Shown here one piece after another: positions 27,184 through 37,000 of a stretch of 64,000 nucleotides of DNA. The position numbers were made by a program, and so were the translations under genes. The stretch lies in contig NZ_CP063056.1 of assembly GCF_015356115.1 (NCBI RefSeq), positions 930,001 to 994,000 on the forward strand. The letters run 5' to 3'. The DNA is from Rodentibacter haemolyticus. GTDB taxonomy: Bacteria > Pseudomonadota > Gammaproteobacteria > Enterobacterales > Pasteurellaceae. The notes beneath the pieces are model-generated. The model was not told the DNA's origin. It saw only the letters and a program-made list of their open reading frames with translations, and made no database searches. The stretch's first letter is position 1. Each line of letters opens with the position of its first letter.

Positions 27184-29496
27184 ATGTCAGAACTTAATGA
27201 AGCGCAAAAAGTTGCTTGGGCCGGTTTTAGCGGTGGCGATTGGCAGGAAAATGTCAATGTACGTGACTTTATTCAAAAAAACTATACCCCGTATGAAGGT
27301 GATGACTCTTTCTTAGCAGGACCGACCGAGGCTACAACGAAGCTTTGGGAATCCGTAATGGAAGGCATCAAAATTGAAAACCGTACACACGCGCCATTAG
27401 ATTTTGATGAACATACGCCATCAACGATCACTTCTCACGCACCGGGTTATATCAATAAAGATTTAGAAAAAATCGTTGGTCTTCAAACAGATGAACCTTT
27501 AAAACGTGCCATTATGCCATTTGGCGGTATTAAAATGGTGGAAGGATCATGTAAAGTTTATGGTCGGGAACTCGATCCTGAAGTGAAAAAAATCTTTACT
27601 GAATACCGTAAAACCCATAACCAGGGTGTATTTGACGTTTACACTCCGGATATTTTACGCTGCCGTAAATCAGGCGTGTTAACCGGTTTGCCTGATGCAT
27701 ACGGTCGTGGCCGTATTATCGGTGACTATCGCCGTGTTGCACTTTATGGTGTCGATTTCTTAATGAAAGATAAATACGCTCAATTTACTTCATTACAAGA
27801 AAATCTTGAGAACGGGGTTGATCTTGAAGGTACGATTCGTTTACGTGAAGAAATTGCAGAGCAACACCGCGCATTAAGTCAAATGAAACAAATGGCGGCA
27901 AGCTATGGTTTTGATATTTCTAATCCGGCAACGAATGCTCAAGAAGCTATTCAGTGGATGTACTTTGCGTATTTAGCGGCAATCAAATCACAAAATGGTG
28001 CTGCGATGTCATTTGGTCGTACGGCAACTTTTATCGATATCTATATCGAACGTGATTTAAAAGCAGGTAAAATCACAGAAACCGAAGCGCAAGAGTTAGT
28101 GGATCACTTAGTAATGAAATTACGTATGGTTCGTTTCTTACGTACACCTGAATACGATCAATTATTCTCCGGTGACCCGATGTGGGCGACTGAAACCATT
28201 GCAGGTATGGGGTTAGACGGTCGTACGTTAGTTACCAAAAATACCTTCCGTATTTTACATACCCTTTATAATATGGGTACTTCACCGGAGCCGAACTTAA
28301 CGATTCTTTGGTCTGAGCAATTACCGGAAAACTTCAAACGTTTCTGTGCGAAAGTTTCTATTGATACTTCATCCGTTCAGTATGAAAACGATGACTTAAT
28401 GCGTCCGGATTTCAATAATGACGATTATGCAATCGCGTGTTGCGTATCACCAATGGTGGTTGGTAAACAAATGCAATTCTTCGGTGCACGTGCGAACTTG
28501 GCAAAAACCTTGTTGTATGCAATCAATGGCGGTATCGATGAAAAATTAGGTATGCAAGTCGGGCCAAAAACAGCTCCGATTACAGATGAAGTGTTAGACT
28601 TTGATACTGTGATGACACGTATGGATAGCTTTATGGATTGGTTAGCGAAACAGTATGTGACCGCACTAAACATCATCCACTATATGCACGATAAATATTC
28701 ATACGAAGCTGCGTTAATGGCGTTACACGATCGTGATGTTTATCGCACAATGGCTTGTGGTATTGCAGGTCTTTCTGTGGCGGCCGACTCACTTTCTGCA
28801 ATTAAATATGCGAAAGTTAAACCTGTTCGTGGCGACATCAAAGATAAAGAAGGCAATGTAGTTGCATCTAATGTAGCGATTGATTTTGAAATTGAAGGGG
28901 AATATCCGCAATACGGTAATAACGACAACCGTGTAGATGATATTGCCTGCGATCTTGTTGAACGCTTTATGAAGAAAATTCAAAAACTCAAAACTTATCG
29001 TAATGCAGTGCCTACCCAATCTGTACTTACTATCACTTCTAACGTGGTATATGGTAAGAAAACAGGTAATACCCCTGATGGTCGTCGCGCAGGTGCGCCA
29101 TTCGGACCGGGTGCAAACCCAATGCACGGTCGTGACCAAAAAGGTGCGGTAGCGTCATTAACTTCTGTGGCTAAACTTCCGTTTGCTTATGCGAAAGACG
29201 GTATTTCTTACACCTTCTCCATCGTACCGAATGCTTTGGGTAAAGATGCTGAAGCACAACGTCGCAATCTTGCAGGGTTAATGGACGGTTACTTCCACCA
29301 CGAAGCGACCGTTGAAGGTGGCCAACACTTAAATGTGAACGTGTTAAACCGTGAAATGTTGTTGGACGCAATGGAACATCCTGAGAAATATCCTCAGTTA
29401 ACGATTCGTGTTTCAGGCTATGCCGTACGTTTTAACTCTTTAACGAAAGAGCAACAACAAGACGTTATCACACGTACTTTCACACAAACAATGTAA
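27184..29496 (+). CDS. pflB: Formate acetyltransferase (pyruvate formate-lyase)
   Basis: The 770-residue glycyl radical enzyme cleaves pyruvate with CoA to acetyl-CoA and formate under anaerobic conditions. The catalytic cysteine pair is C419-C420 (IACCVSP), and the radical glycine is G745 in RVSGYAVRF near the C-terminus. ATG 27184 is chosen over ATG 27178 because AAAGG then sits eight bases upstream and the product starts MSELNEAQK. It lies between focA and its activase pflA. Confidence 0.97.
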   Translation: MSELNEAQKVAWAGFSGGDWQENVNVRDFIQKNYTPYEGDDSFLAGPTEATTKLWESVMEGIKIENRTHAPLDFDEHTPSTITSHAPGYINKDLEKIVGLQTDEPLKRAIMPFGGIKMVEGSCKVYGRELDPEVKKIFTEYRKTHNQGVFDVYTPDILRCRKSGVLTGLPDAYGRGRIIGDYRRVALYGVDFLMKDKYAQFTSLQENLENGVDLEGTIRLREEIAEQHRALSQMKQMAASYGFDISNPATNAQEAIQWMYFAYLAAIKSQNGAAMSFGRTATFIDIYIERDLKAGKITETEAQELVDHLVMKLRMVRFLRTPEYDQLFSGDPMWATETIAGMGLDGRTLVTKNTFRILHTLYNMGTSPEPNLTILWSEQLPENFKRFCAKVSIDTSSVQYENDDLMRPDFNNDDYAIACCVSPMVVGKQMQFFGARANLAKTLLYAINGGIDEKLGMQVGPKTAPITDEVLDFDTVMTRMDSFMDWLAKQYVTALNIIHYMHDKYSYEAALMALHDRDVYRTMACGIAGLSVAADSLSAIKYAKVKPVRGDIKDKEGNVVASNVAIDFEIEGEYPQYGNNDNRVDDIACDLVERFMKKIQKLKTYRNAVPTQSVLTITSNVVYGKKTGNTPDGRRAGAPFGPGANPMHGRDQKGAVASLTSVAKLPFAYAKDGISYTFSIVPNALGKDAEAQRRNLAGLMDGYFHHEATVEGGQHLNVNVLNREMLLDAMEHPEKYPQLTIRVSGYAVRFNSLTKEQQQDVITRTFTQTM

Positions 29497-29538
29497 AATA
29501 TTGTGAAATCTAACCGCACTTTAGCGGGAACATACATT

Positions 29539-29568
29539 ATGAGCCTGATTTAGTCGGGCTCATTTTTT
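29539..29568 (+). terminator. Terminator after pflB
   Basis: ATGAGCC (29539-29545) pairs with GGCTCAT (29557-29563), followed by TTTTT. This separates focA-pflB from pflA, which then has its own promoter or relies on readthrough. Confidence 0.85.
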
Positions 29569-29621
29569 ATTATTGTGTATTCTGATAAAATTTAGCTATA
29601 TCTTTTGATTGTGAGTTTATT

Positions 29622-30362
29622 ATGTCTGTTTTAGGAAGAATCCATTCATTTGAGTCCTGCGGTACCGTTGATGGGCCGGGTATTCGTTTTATTTTATTTA
29701 TGCAAGGCTGTTTAATGCGTTGTAAATATTGCCATAACCGGGATACTTGGGATTTAGATGGTGGGAGAGAAATCAGTGTAGAAGAATTGATGAAAGAAGT
29801 GGTGAGTTATCGCCATTTTATGAATGCCACAGGGGGCGGTGTTACTGCATCAGGCGGAGAGGCTGTTCTTCAAGCCGAATTTGTGCGTGATTGGTTCCGT
29901 GCATGTAGAAAAGAAGGGATTAACACCTGCTTGGATACAAACGGTTTTGTTCGTCATTATGATCACATTATTGATGAATTATTAGATGTGACGGATTTGG
30001 TTTTACTTGATCTAAAAGAGCTCAATGATAAGGTTCATCAAAACTTGATTGGCGTACCGAATAAGCGTACGCTTGAATTTGCAAAATATCTGCAAAAACG
30101 TCATCAACGAACTTGGATTCGCTATGTTGTCGTACCGGGTTATACGGATAATGATCATGATGTGCATTTGCTTGGGCAGTTTATCGAGGGGATGGAAAAT
30201 ATCGAAAAAGTCGAACTGTTGCCATATCACCGTCTAGGCGCACATAAATGGAAAACCCTAGGATTTGATTATGAACTTGAAGATGTTATGCCGCCAACAC
30301 GTGAATCTTTAGAACATATCAAATCTATTTTGGAAGGCTACGGGCACACCGTTAAATTTTAA
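29622..30362 (+). CDS. pflA: Pyruvate formate-lyase activating enzyme
   Basis: The 246-residue radical SAM enzyme installs the glycyl radical on PflB. The iron-sulfur motif CLMRCKYCHNRDTW (C30-x3-C34-x2-C37) and the SAM-binding GGGVTASGGEAVLQ are intact. Length equals the E. coli enzyme. It follows pflB after a terminator. The pE-like lipoprotein gene lies 33 bases downstream. Confidence 0.96.
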   Translation: MSVLGRIHSFESCGTVDGPGIRFILFMQGCLMRCKYCHNRDTWDLDGGREISVEELMKEVVSYRHFMNATGGGVTASGGEAVLQAEFVRDWFRACRKEGINTCLDTNGFVRHYDHIIDELLDVTDLVLLDLKELNDKVHQNLIGVPNKRTLEFAKYLQKRHQRTWIRYVVVPGYTDNDHDVHLLGQFIEGMENIEKVELLPYHRLGAHKWKTLGFDYELEDVMPPTRESLEHIKSILEGYGHTVKF

Positions 30363-30395
30363 TTCACCGTCAGCAGCACTGGCTAAGGAGTAAAT

Positions 30396-30863
30396 ATGAA
30401 AAAAATACTTTTAACTTTCCCCATCATGCTACTTGCCGCTTGTTCTGTTCAGACACAACAAAATAGAGAACCGCAAGAGGTTAAGTTGATGCCTCCCGCT
30501 CAAGATCGTAAAGGGTTCGTCAGATTAGTTAAAGATGTTAATTATTACATTGATACGGACTCAATCTGGGTTGATAACGAAGAGCCTGAAGAGGTACATT
30601 TTGATGCCGTGGTGAATTTAGATAAAGGATTGTACGTTTATCCGAAAGAGTCTAAACGTTATGCCCGTTCTGTTCGACAATATAAGATTTTGAATTGTAA
30701 GAATTATCGCTTAACGCAGGTTCGAACTGACTTCTATGACGAATTTTGGGGAGAGGGTTTACGAGCTGCCCCGAAAAAACAAAGGAAACATAGTATTCGT
30801 TTAACACCAAATACGACACTTTATAATGCGGCACAGATTATTTGTGTCAATTACAGTAAATAA
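30396..30863 (+). CDS. Protein E-like surface adhesin lipoprotein
   Basis: The 155-residue lipoprotein has a signal peptide with lipobox LLAAC (Cys16). The mature part closely matches my memory of H. influenzae protein E, for example DVNYYIDTDSIWVDN, GLYVYPKES and RSVRQYKILNC. In H. influenzae that protein binds vitronectin, laminin and plasminogen. Two Cys residues (in KILNC and IICVN) probably form its disulfide. The position after pflA also agrees. Binding activity here is inferred. Confidence 0.85.
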   Translation: MKKILLTFPIMLLAACSVQTQQNREPQEVKLMPPAQDRKGFVRLVKDVNYYIDTDSIWVDNEEPEEVHFDAVVNLDKGLYVYPKESKRYARSVRQYKILNCKNYRLTQVRTDFYDEFWGEGLRAAPKKQRKHSIRLTPNTTLYNAAQIICVNYSK

Positions 30864-30874
30864 CTTTTGAAAAC

Positions 30875-30900
30875 AAAAGGTCGCAATACGCGACCTTTTT
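30875..30900. terminator. Bidirectional terminator between protein E gene and comE1
   Basis: AAAAGGTCGC (30875-30884) pairs with GCGACCTTTT (30890-30899) across a 5-base loop, with T-rich tracts on both strands. It lies between two convergent genes. Confidence 0.9.
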
Positions 30901-30913
30901 AGTGTCTGTTTAT

Positions 30914-31249
30914 TTAAAATGCCAAACGATCACGATTTTTTTCAAGTGTCGCTTTACCGATACCTTGAACCTCAAGCAGTTGCTCCGCTGAGGTAAAATT
31001 ACCATGCTTTTCACGATATTGTACAATCGCCTCTGCTTTTTTGGCACCAATACCGGTTAAGGATTTTTGGATTTCACTTGCTGTTGCAGTGTTAATATTT
31101 AACTTATCACCCACATCGGCGGAAGGGGCTTTTTCGGTTGTTGTTTGTGCTGTTAAGGGCTCTACCGCTTTTTCCTCTGCCAAAACAGATGAACTGACTA
31201 ATGCGCTTCCCAGAACAAGTGAGCTGATTAAGGTTTTAATTAATTTCAT
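30914..31249 (-). CDS. comE1: ComE1/ComEA-like periplasmic DNA-binding competence protein
   Basis: The 111-residue protein has a signal peptide (MKLIKTLISSLVLGSALVSS, cleaved after about residue 24) and a C-terminal double helix-hairpin-helix domain (INTATASEIQKSLTGIGAKK, QLLEVQGIGKATLEKN). It fits the ComEA family, which pulls incoming DNA through the periplasm. A CRP-S type site about 93 bases upstream marks it as part of the Sxy competence regulon. Confidence 0.88.
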   Translation of the reverse strand: MKLIKTLISSLVLGSALVSSSVLAEEKAVEPLTAQTTTEKAPSADVGDKLNINTATASEIQKSLTGIGAKKAEAIVQYREKHGNFTSAEQLLEVQGIGKATLEKNRDRLAF

Positions 31250-31338
31250 AGTATTTCCTTGTTAGTGATTAAAATGTTGATAAAATCAACGGCATCATTT
31301 TTCTTTTTTTACAAAAACAAACAAGAAATCGACCGCAC

Positions 31339-31360
31339 TTTTGCGATCCTGATCGAGAAA
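31339..31360 (-). promoter_or_regulatory. CRP-S (Sxy-dependent) competence site
   Basis: TGCGA-TCCTGA-TCGAG (core 31342-31357), flanked by TTTT and AAA, has the C at the fourth position that separates CRP-S from ordinary CRP sites. It lies upstream of comE1, as in H. influenzae. It overlaps an uptake signal on its left and could also influence the divergent ABC transporter gene. Confidence 0.75.
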
Positions 31361-31410
31361 TTAATGTTAAATAAAATAAAAAACTTAGGTTTATGAGCAA
31401 GGGATAGTTG

Positions 31411-32208
31411 ATGTTATATCCAAAATTCAATATTTCTGTTTTTCTCACCGCACTTTTTCTTTCTTTTTCAGCTTACGCCGAACAATTTGTTTCGCTCACC
31501 CTCTGTAGCGACCGATTACTGATCGAAATCGCCCGTCCCGAGCAAATTGCAGCAATGTCGCCTTATTCCAAAAAGCCATTGATGATGTTGGATAAACTCA
31601 ATGTGGACAAACCTATCGTAGAGCCGAATTTAACCGAACTTTTACCCTATTTGGACAAAACTATTCTGCTCAACGAAAATTTTTATCCGCAACTGGTTGA
31701 AAGTCTAAAAAGGCTAGGAGTGAAAATTATTCCGGTTAACGATAGCCCTCAAACACCTGATGAATTGTTTAAGTTTATCCTACAATTAGGCGAAATCACC
31801 CGAAACCAAGAACACGCCAAAAAATTGGTTTTAAAACTTAAATCGAAAAATTTTAATTTAAATCAAACGCTTACAGATACGCTCATGGTATCCGATACAG
31901 GCGTTGCAGAAAGCTATTTACCCCAATATCCGGTATTGCTGAATTTACTTGGGTTACAACCGTTAAAAACACCGCTTACTTTACAAAATTTCTCACTCGA
32001 AAAAGTGTTACTCGCCCAACCCCATTTTTTAATCCGTCAAACCGATAACCGGGGCTACAATTTACAAGCCGAATGGCTTTCACACCCCGTTTTGCAACAT
32101 TTCTTCCGAAATCGACCGCTTGTAACTATCCCTTTGAAATACACTTACTGCTTCGATCATGGCATTTGGCAAGGTGCGGAAAAGATTTATCGGCAGGTGA
32201 AACAATGA
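31411..32208 (+). CDS. Iron-siderophore/cobalamin-type ABC transporter, substrate-binding protein
   Basis: The 265-residue periplasmic protein has a signal peptide (hydrophobic ISVFLTALFLSFSAYA, cleavage before EQF). It has the BtuF/FecB-like two-domain pattern: VSLTLCSDRLLIEIARPEQI at the start and a helical linker in the middle. ATG 31411 is preferred to the TTG at 31408. Its stop overlaps the permease start (ATGA). The substrate (iron complex, cobalamin or molybdate) cannot be read from sequence. Confidence 0.8.
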   Translation: MLYPKFNISVFLTALFLSFSAYAEQFVSLTLCSDRLLIEIARPEQIAAMSPYSKKPLMMLDKLNVDKPIVEPNLTELLPYLDKTILLNENFYPQLVESLKRLGVKIIPVNDSPQTPDELFKFILQLGEITRNQEHAKKLVLKLKSKNFNLNQTLTDTLMVSDTGVAESYLPQYPVLLNLLGLQPLKTPLTLQNFSLEKVLLAQPHFLIRQTDNRGYNLQAEWLSHPVLQHFFRNRPLVTIPLKYTYCFDHGIWQGAEKIYRQVKQ

Positions 32209-33173
32209 AAAAACTCAATCTTTTTTTTACCGCACTTTTAGTGTTTACCACAGGCTTGGCGATATTTTATCAGTTGGGGGATTTTGCGTTGTTGCGAAAT
32301 GCTGAAGGTATGCCGGCCGATTTGCGATCCCTCGTGCTGTGGGATATTCGCTTGCCACGCATTGGCTTGGCGTTACTTACCGGAGCAAGCTTGGCGGTGG
32401 CAGGCAATGCGATGCAGGGGATTTTTCAAAATCCCCTCGCCAGTCCTGGGTTGCTCGGCAGCAGTTCGGGGGCGGCCGCCACCACAGTGTTTTTGCTCTA
32501 CTATTTTTCCGCACCGCTAAGCCTGCTGTTGCTAGGCGGCGTTAGTGGGGCGTTGGCAAGTTTTTTGGTGGTCTATTTTATCGCGAGAAATCACGGCACA
32601 ACGATGATGATTTTGGCAGGGCTAGCGGTCAATTTATTGCTTGGCTCAAGTATCGCCTTGCTGCTTTCCAACGCTCAAAGCCCGTGGGCATTGGCAGAGC
32701 TTTATCGCTGGCTGCAAGGCTCACTGATGTGGGCAAAGCTTGACACCTTGCTTTTTTCTTTACCCTTCGTGTTGCTTGGTGGCGTTTGTCTATATCGCCA
32801 ACGGCGATACGTCGATGTACTTACCTTCGGCACTGAGACGGCGAGTACAATGGGAGTAAACCCGAAGCGAAGCTTTTTTATCACGACTTTTGGTGCGGCA
32901 TTGCTGGTTGGCGTAGTCATTCCACAAACCGGTACAATCGGTTTTATCGGCTTAATCGCCCCTCATTTTGCTCGTATTTTGCTGAAAAAACGCCCATCAC
33001 AACTCTATTTGACCAGTGGTCTCATCGGGGCGTTATTGGTGTTAACGGCGGATCTGACGATCCTCTATGTACCGTTTTTTAACCGTATCTATATTGGCAC
33101 GCTCATTTCGATTATCGGGGCCCCGTGCTTGATTTGGATTTTGTTTACCCAACAGCGGAGAATCGCTCAATGA
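32205..33173 (+). CDS. FecCD-family ABC transporter permease
   Basis: The 322-residue permease has about ten hydrophobic segments and the FecCD/BtuC motifs RLPRIGLALLTGASLAVAGN (about residue 50) and QTGTIGFIGLIAPHFAR. The frame opens earlier, but the ATG at 32205 overlaps the stop of the binding-protein gene by four bases and starts a normal first membrane segment. Base composition in the middle is higher in G and C than its neighbours. Confidence 0.9.
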   Translation: MKKLNLFFTALLVFTTGLAIFYQLGDFALLRNAEGMPADLRSLVLWDIRLPRIGLALLTGASLAVAGNAMQGIFQNPLASPGLLGSSSGAAATTVFLLYYFSAPLSLLLLGGVSGALASFLVVYFIARNHGTTMMILAGLAVNLLLGSSIALLLSNAQSPWALAELYRWLQGSLMWAKLDTLLFSLPFVLLGGVCLYRQRRYVDVLTFGTETASTMGVNPKRSFFITTFGAALLVGVVIPQTGTIGFIGLIAPHFARILLKKRPSQLYLTSGLIGALLVLTADLTILYVPFFNRIYIGTLISIIGAPCLIWILFTQQRRIAQ

Positions 33174-33907
33174 TCAAACTCGACAATCTCACCCTGCCCT
33201 ATGCACTTCGCAATATTTCTTGCCATATCCCGCAAGGGAAATTAGTTGGTATTATGGGGGCGAATGGGTCGGGGAAATCCACCTTGCTTAAAGCCATTGC
33301 GGGGATCATTTCGCCTGCAAGCGGTCGGATTTTGCTAAAAAATGGCGATTTAGCCCAGATCTCGGCAAAAGAAAAAAGTCATCAACTTGCCTACTTTGCT
33401 CAACAAACTGATATTCATTGGGATTTAGCTGTGCGAGACGTGATTGCTCTCGGGTTACTTTCGCCTTTATCGGAAACCAAAGAACAAGAAAAAGTGCGGT
33501 CGATTTCAGAGCAGTTTTCTATTACTCACTTGCTTAATAAACCTTTTCAACAGCTTTCCGGTGGAGAAAAAGCACGTGTTCAATTAGCCCGTTGTTGCAT
33601 TAAAAATGCCCCTCTACTATTGGCTGACGAACCCATCGCCTCCCTAGATCCCTATTACCAAATCGATATGATGGAGCAACTCAAAGCCCTCAGCCCTGAA
33701 ATAACCTGTGTGATGGCGATTCACCATTTGTCGCTCGCTTATCGTTTTTGTGATGAGATTATTTTGCTTGCTGATGGAAAAGTGATCGCAAGTGGAGCAA
33801 CACAAGTGGTCATTAATCACGAAAATTTGGCAAAAGCCTTTGATATTCAAGCGGAAATTGATATGGAAAGAAAAGAGATTTATCGCGTAACGAAATCTTT
33901 TAAATAA
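33170..33907 (+). CDS. ABC transporter ATP-binding protein of the siderophore/cobalamin type
   Basis: The 245-residue ATPase has Walker A GANGSGKST (about residue 33), signature LSGGEKARVQLARC and Walker B LLLADEPIASLD. It starts at ATG 33170, overlapping the permease stop by four bases, so the three genes are translationally coupled. It is the FecE/BtuD type. This locus has no TonB-dependent receptor next to it, so the outer-membrane step must be encoded elsewhere. Confidence 0.9.
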   Translation: MIKLDNLTLPYALRNISCHIPQGKLVGIMGANGSGKSTLLKAIAGIISPASGRILLKNGDLAQISAKEKSHQLAYFAQQTDIHWDLAVRDVIALGLLSPLSETKEQEKVRSISEQFSITHLLNKPFQQLSGGEKARVQLARCCIKNAPLLLADEPIASLDPYYQIDMMEQLKALSPEITCVMAIHHLSLAYRFCDEIILLADGKVIASGATQVVINHENLAKAFDIQAEIDMERKEIYRVTKSFK

Positions 33908-34050
33908 ATCCGCTTGAGCCTGTTGTTTGTTGTTCAATCGAATAAGCAAACCGGAATGATAGTTTGGATTTTAAATAACAGAGGAGTAGAATGGCGAACT
34001 TTTCGTTGAGTAATCAACGTATTTTATATCTTCATTTAAGGAATTACGCT

Positions 34051-37000
34051 ATGGCGGTGCTTCATATCATTAAACAAAATCATCTTGAAAAGATTTCCCT
34101 TCCTAAACAGCAACAGATTCGTCTTAACGCAGAAACAGATACACAGTATCAACTCGTTGATGAAAATGGACAAGTAATCGACAATATTAAGGCAGAGCTT
34201 GTGGGTGATGATCTCACCATTGTTTTAGAAAATGAACAAACGACATTAGTTTTAGAAAATTACAAAACCGCTTATCCGGTAGAAAGTCAGATTTATTTAA
34301 CAGAGCAAAATGCTGCTGTGGAAAAAATGGCTGAAGCCTCTCAGGTTGTTCAGGCGACTGAAGTAATAAGTCTCAAGCATCTTGCTATTTTTGGTTTAAG
34401 TGCTTTAGCGATAGGAGGTGCTTTTTTAATCGCAAAAAATAGAGGAAATGGAGGTTCTTCATCGGCAGAGCAACCGAAGCAGGAAGAAATCGTTCCTCCA
34501 ACGGAAGAACAACCGAAGCAGGAAGAAATCGTTCCACCGGCAGAACAGCCGAAACAGGAAGAAATTGCTCCACCGGCAGAACAACCGAAGCAGGAAGAAA
34601 TCGCTCCACCGGCAGAGCAACCGAAGCAGGAAGATATCACGCCACCGGCAGAACAACCGAAGCAGGAAGAAATCGCTCCACCGGCAGAACAGCCTAAACA
34701 GGAAGAAATCGCTCCACCGGCAGAACAGCCGAAGCAGGAAGAAATCGTTCCACCGGCAGAACAGCCGAAACAGGAAGAAATCGCTCCACCAGCAGAGCAA
34801 CCGAAACAGGAAGAAATCGCTCCACCGGCAGAACAACCGAAGCAGGAGGAAATCACACCACCGGCAGAGCAACCGAAGCAGGAAGAAATTACACCACCAG
34901 TAGAACCAACAACCCCACCGATTCAACCAACGATTAAACTCAATGAGGTGGCGGAAGATAATATTCTCAATATTAACGAAAGTCAGTCAGATATTTTAAT
35001 TTCAGGCGTAACGAGCAATATTATTGATGGAAGTTCGGTCATCCTTACCGTGGGCGATACCGAGATCGCAACCTCTGTAGAGAATAATCGCTTCTCTGCT
35101 TTCATTCCGGGCATCATTCTTGCGAAAACGAATCAGATTAAAGCAACTGTTCAGCTAACGGATAATGCAGGGAATCCGATTTCTGTTTCTGAGGAAAAAA
35201 CCTATGAAGTGAATACCGAACTCCCAGCGGTAAATATCACGATTGATCCGATTAACCAAGGTAAAATCCTTAATCAAGCTGATCAAGCAAAAGAAATATT
35301 GATCAGCGGAAACATTGAATTAGAAAACGGAGTTCAAATTCTTGAAGTGCAGGTAACTATTGGGCAAGACTCAAGAGTTGCTCAAGTAAATGGGAATGAA
35401 TGGTCTATCTCTGTTTTAGGGCAAGACTTAACCTCTGCGATCAAACCTGCTATTAGTGTAAAAGCCATCGTGCAAAATGCGGTAGGAAATATTGCAGAGA
35501 AGACTAAACAGCAAGACTATGAAGTAGATATTACCCCACCGTCAGCGGCATTAACGCTGAATGATATTACTGCAGATAACATTATCAATCTTGCCGAATC
35601 AAAAGGGAATATCACGATTTCGGGTAAAGTCAGCGGGGAAGTTAAAGCTGGCGATGTGGTAACCCTCACGGTTGGAGATCAAGCGGTCGAAAAAGTGGCA
35701 TTATCTACCAGTGGCGATTTTAGCCTTGAAGTCGAGGCGAGCAAATTAACTCACGGCACAGCGGTAACGGCGAGCTTAGTGATTTCAGACAATGCAGGCA
35801 ACGAAGCCACGATAAGCCAAACAAAAGCGTATGAGGTAGATTTAGAGATTGATACACCTGAAATCACGCTGACTGTGGCGAATGATAACTTTATCAATGT
35901 AAACGAAGGCAAAACTGATGTCGTGGTGAGTGGTTCGGTGAAAAATATTGCTGACGGAGCAAAAGTGCAGTTAAAACTCGGCGAGTTTTCTCAAGAGGTG
36001 GATGTACAAAATGGGCAATTTAGCACAACCATTTCAAAAGAGGTAATGTTGGCAAATCGTGCAATTTCTGCCACTGCGGTAAATACGGATAATGCGGGCA
36101 ATCGTGCAGAAAAAACCGAGACACAAGCCTATGAGGTTGATCCTAATTTAGTCGCCGGTATTCAGCTTACTAAAATTGGGGAAGCATTTTCCACCGAGTT
36201 ATCAGGCACCACCCGCATCAGTGGTACAGTTGAATTTGATGGCGTTTATGCCCAAGGGCAAAACCCAAGAATGTTGCGTGCGGTGAATGTCGTGATTGGC
36301 GAGAAAACCTATACCACAGGTTTTGATGGCAAAACGAAGTCCTTTTATCTCGATATTCCAAATGAGGAGCTTGCTCAATTAAACGGTCAGACGGTGAGTA
36401 TCAATTTCTTAAATCGCAAAGAGATTTCGCACACGGCTGTTTCTGATACTGATCCGGTCAATTTATTTGAAAATGTGCATACCCTTGAAAAACAAGATGA
36501 TGGGAGTTATCAGCTGAAAAATTTAGGGGGAACTTATCAAATAAATCAAGGAATCACTTGGCAGCGTGTAGAGGTTCAGGTTAAATCATTCAACCTAGAA
36601 AGCAGCGGATTAAATGCGAATAACCAAGTTGAGATCCAACCAAACAAGGCACAGATTACAGGTCGTGTGGACGGTAGTGCGAAAGCCGGTGATCAAGTCG
36701 TAGTGAAAATTGGCGATCAAACTTTTGAAACGCAGGTAAAAACTGACCGCACTTTCTTGGTTGAAGTTGATCCAGCACAGTTGGCAAAGCAAGAGAGTGT
36801 ACAAGCGGTCTTAAAAACGCAAGATATTGCAGGCAAAATGATCACGGTACAAGCTGTGGAAAACTATACTACGCCGAATGTGGTTTCTGCTGAATTTGTA
36901 TCCCAACGTGAAGTGGCGAAAGCAGATCGAAAAACCGATCACACCAAAGAAGATTATAATTTCCCTTACTTTATCAATGGGTTGTTGATTGATCCGGATA

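Noticed and set aside
34465..34899. Possible CRISPR array because of regular 36-bp repeats
   Set aside because: Units are contiguous without spacers, lie inside a long coding frame and encode a Pro/Glu repeat. No cas genes are present.
34350..34926. Three long open frames (74-168 codons) overlapping the RTX gene in other frames
   Set aside because: They are by-products of the 36-bp tandem repeat, which lacks stops in several frames. Their products are low-complexity repeats with no ribosome binding sites.
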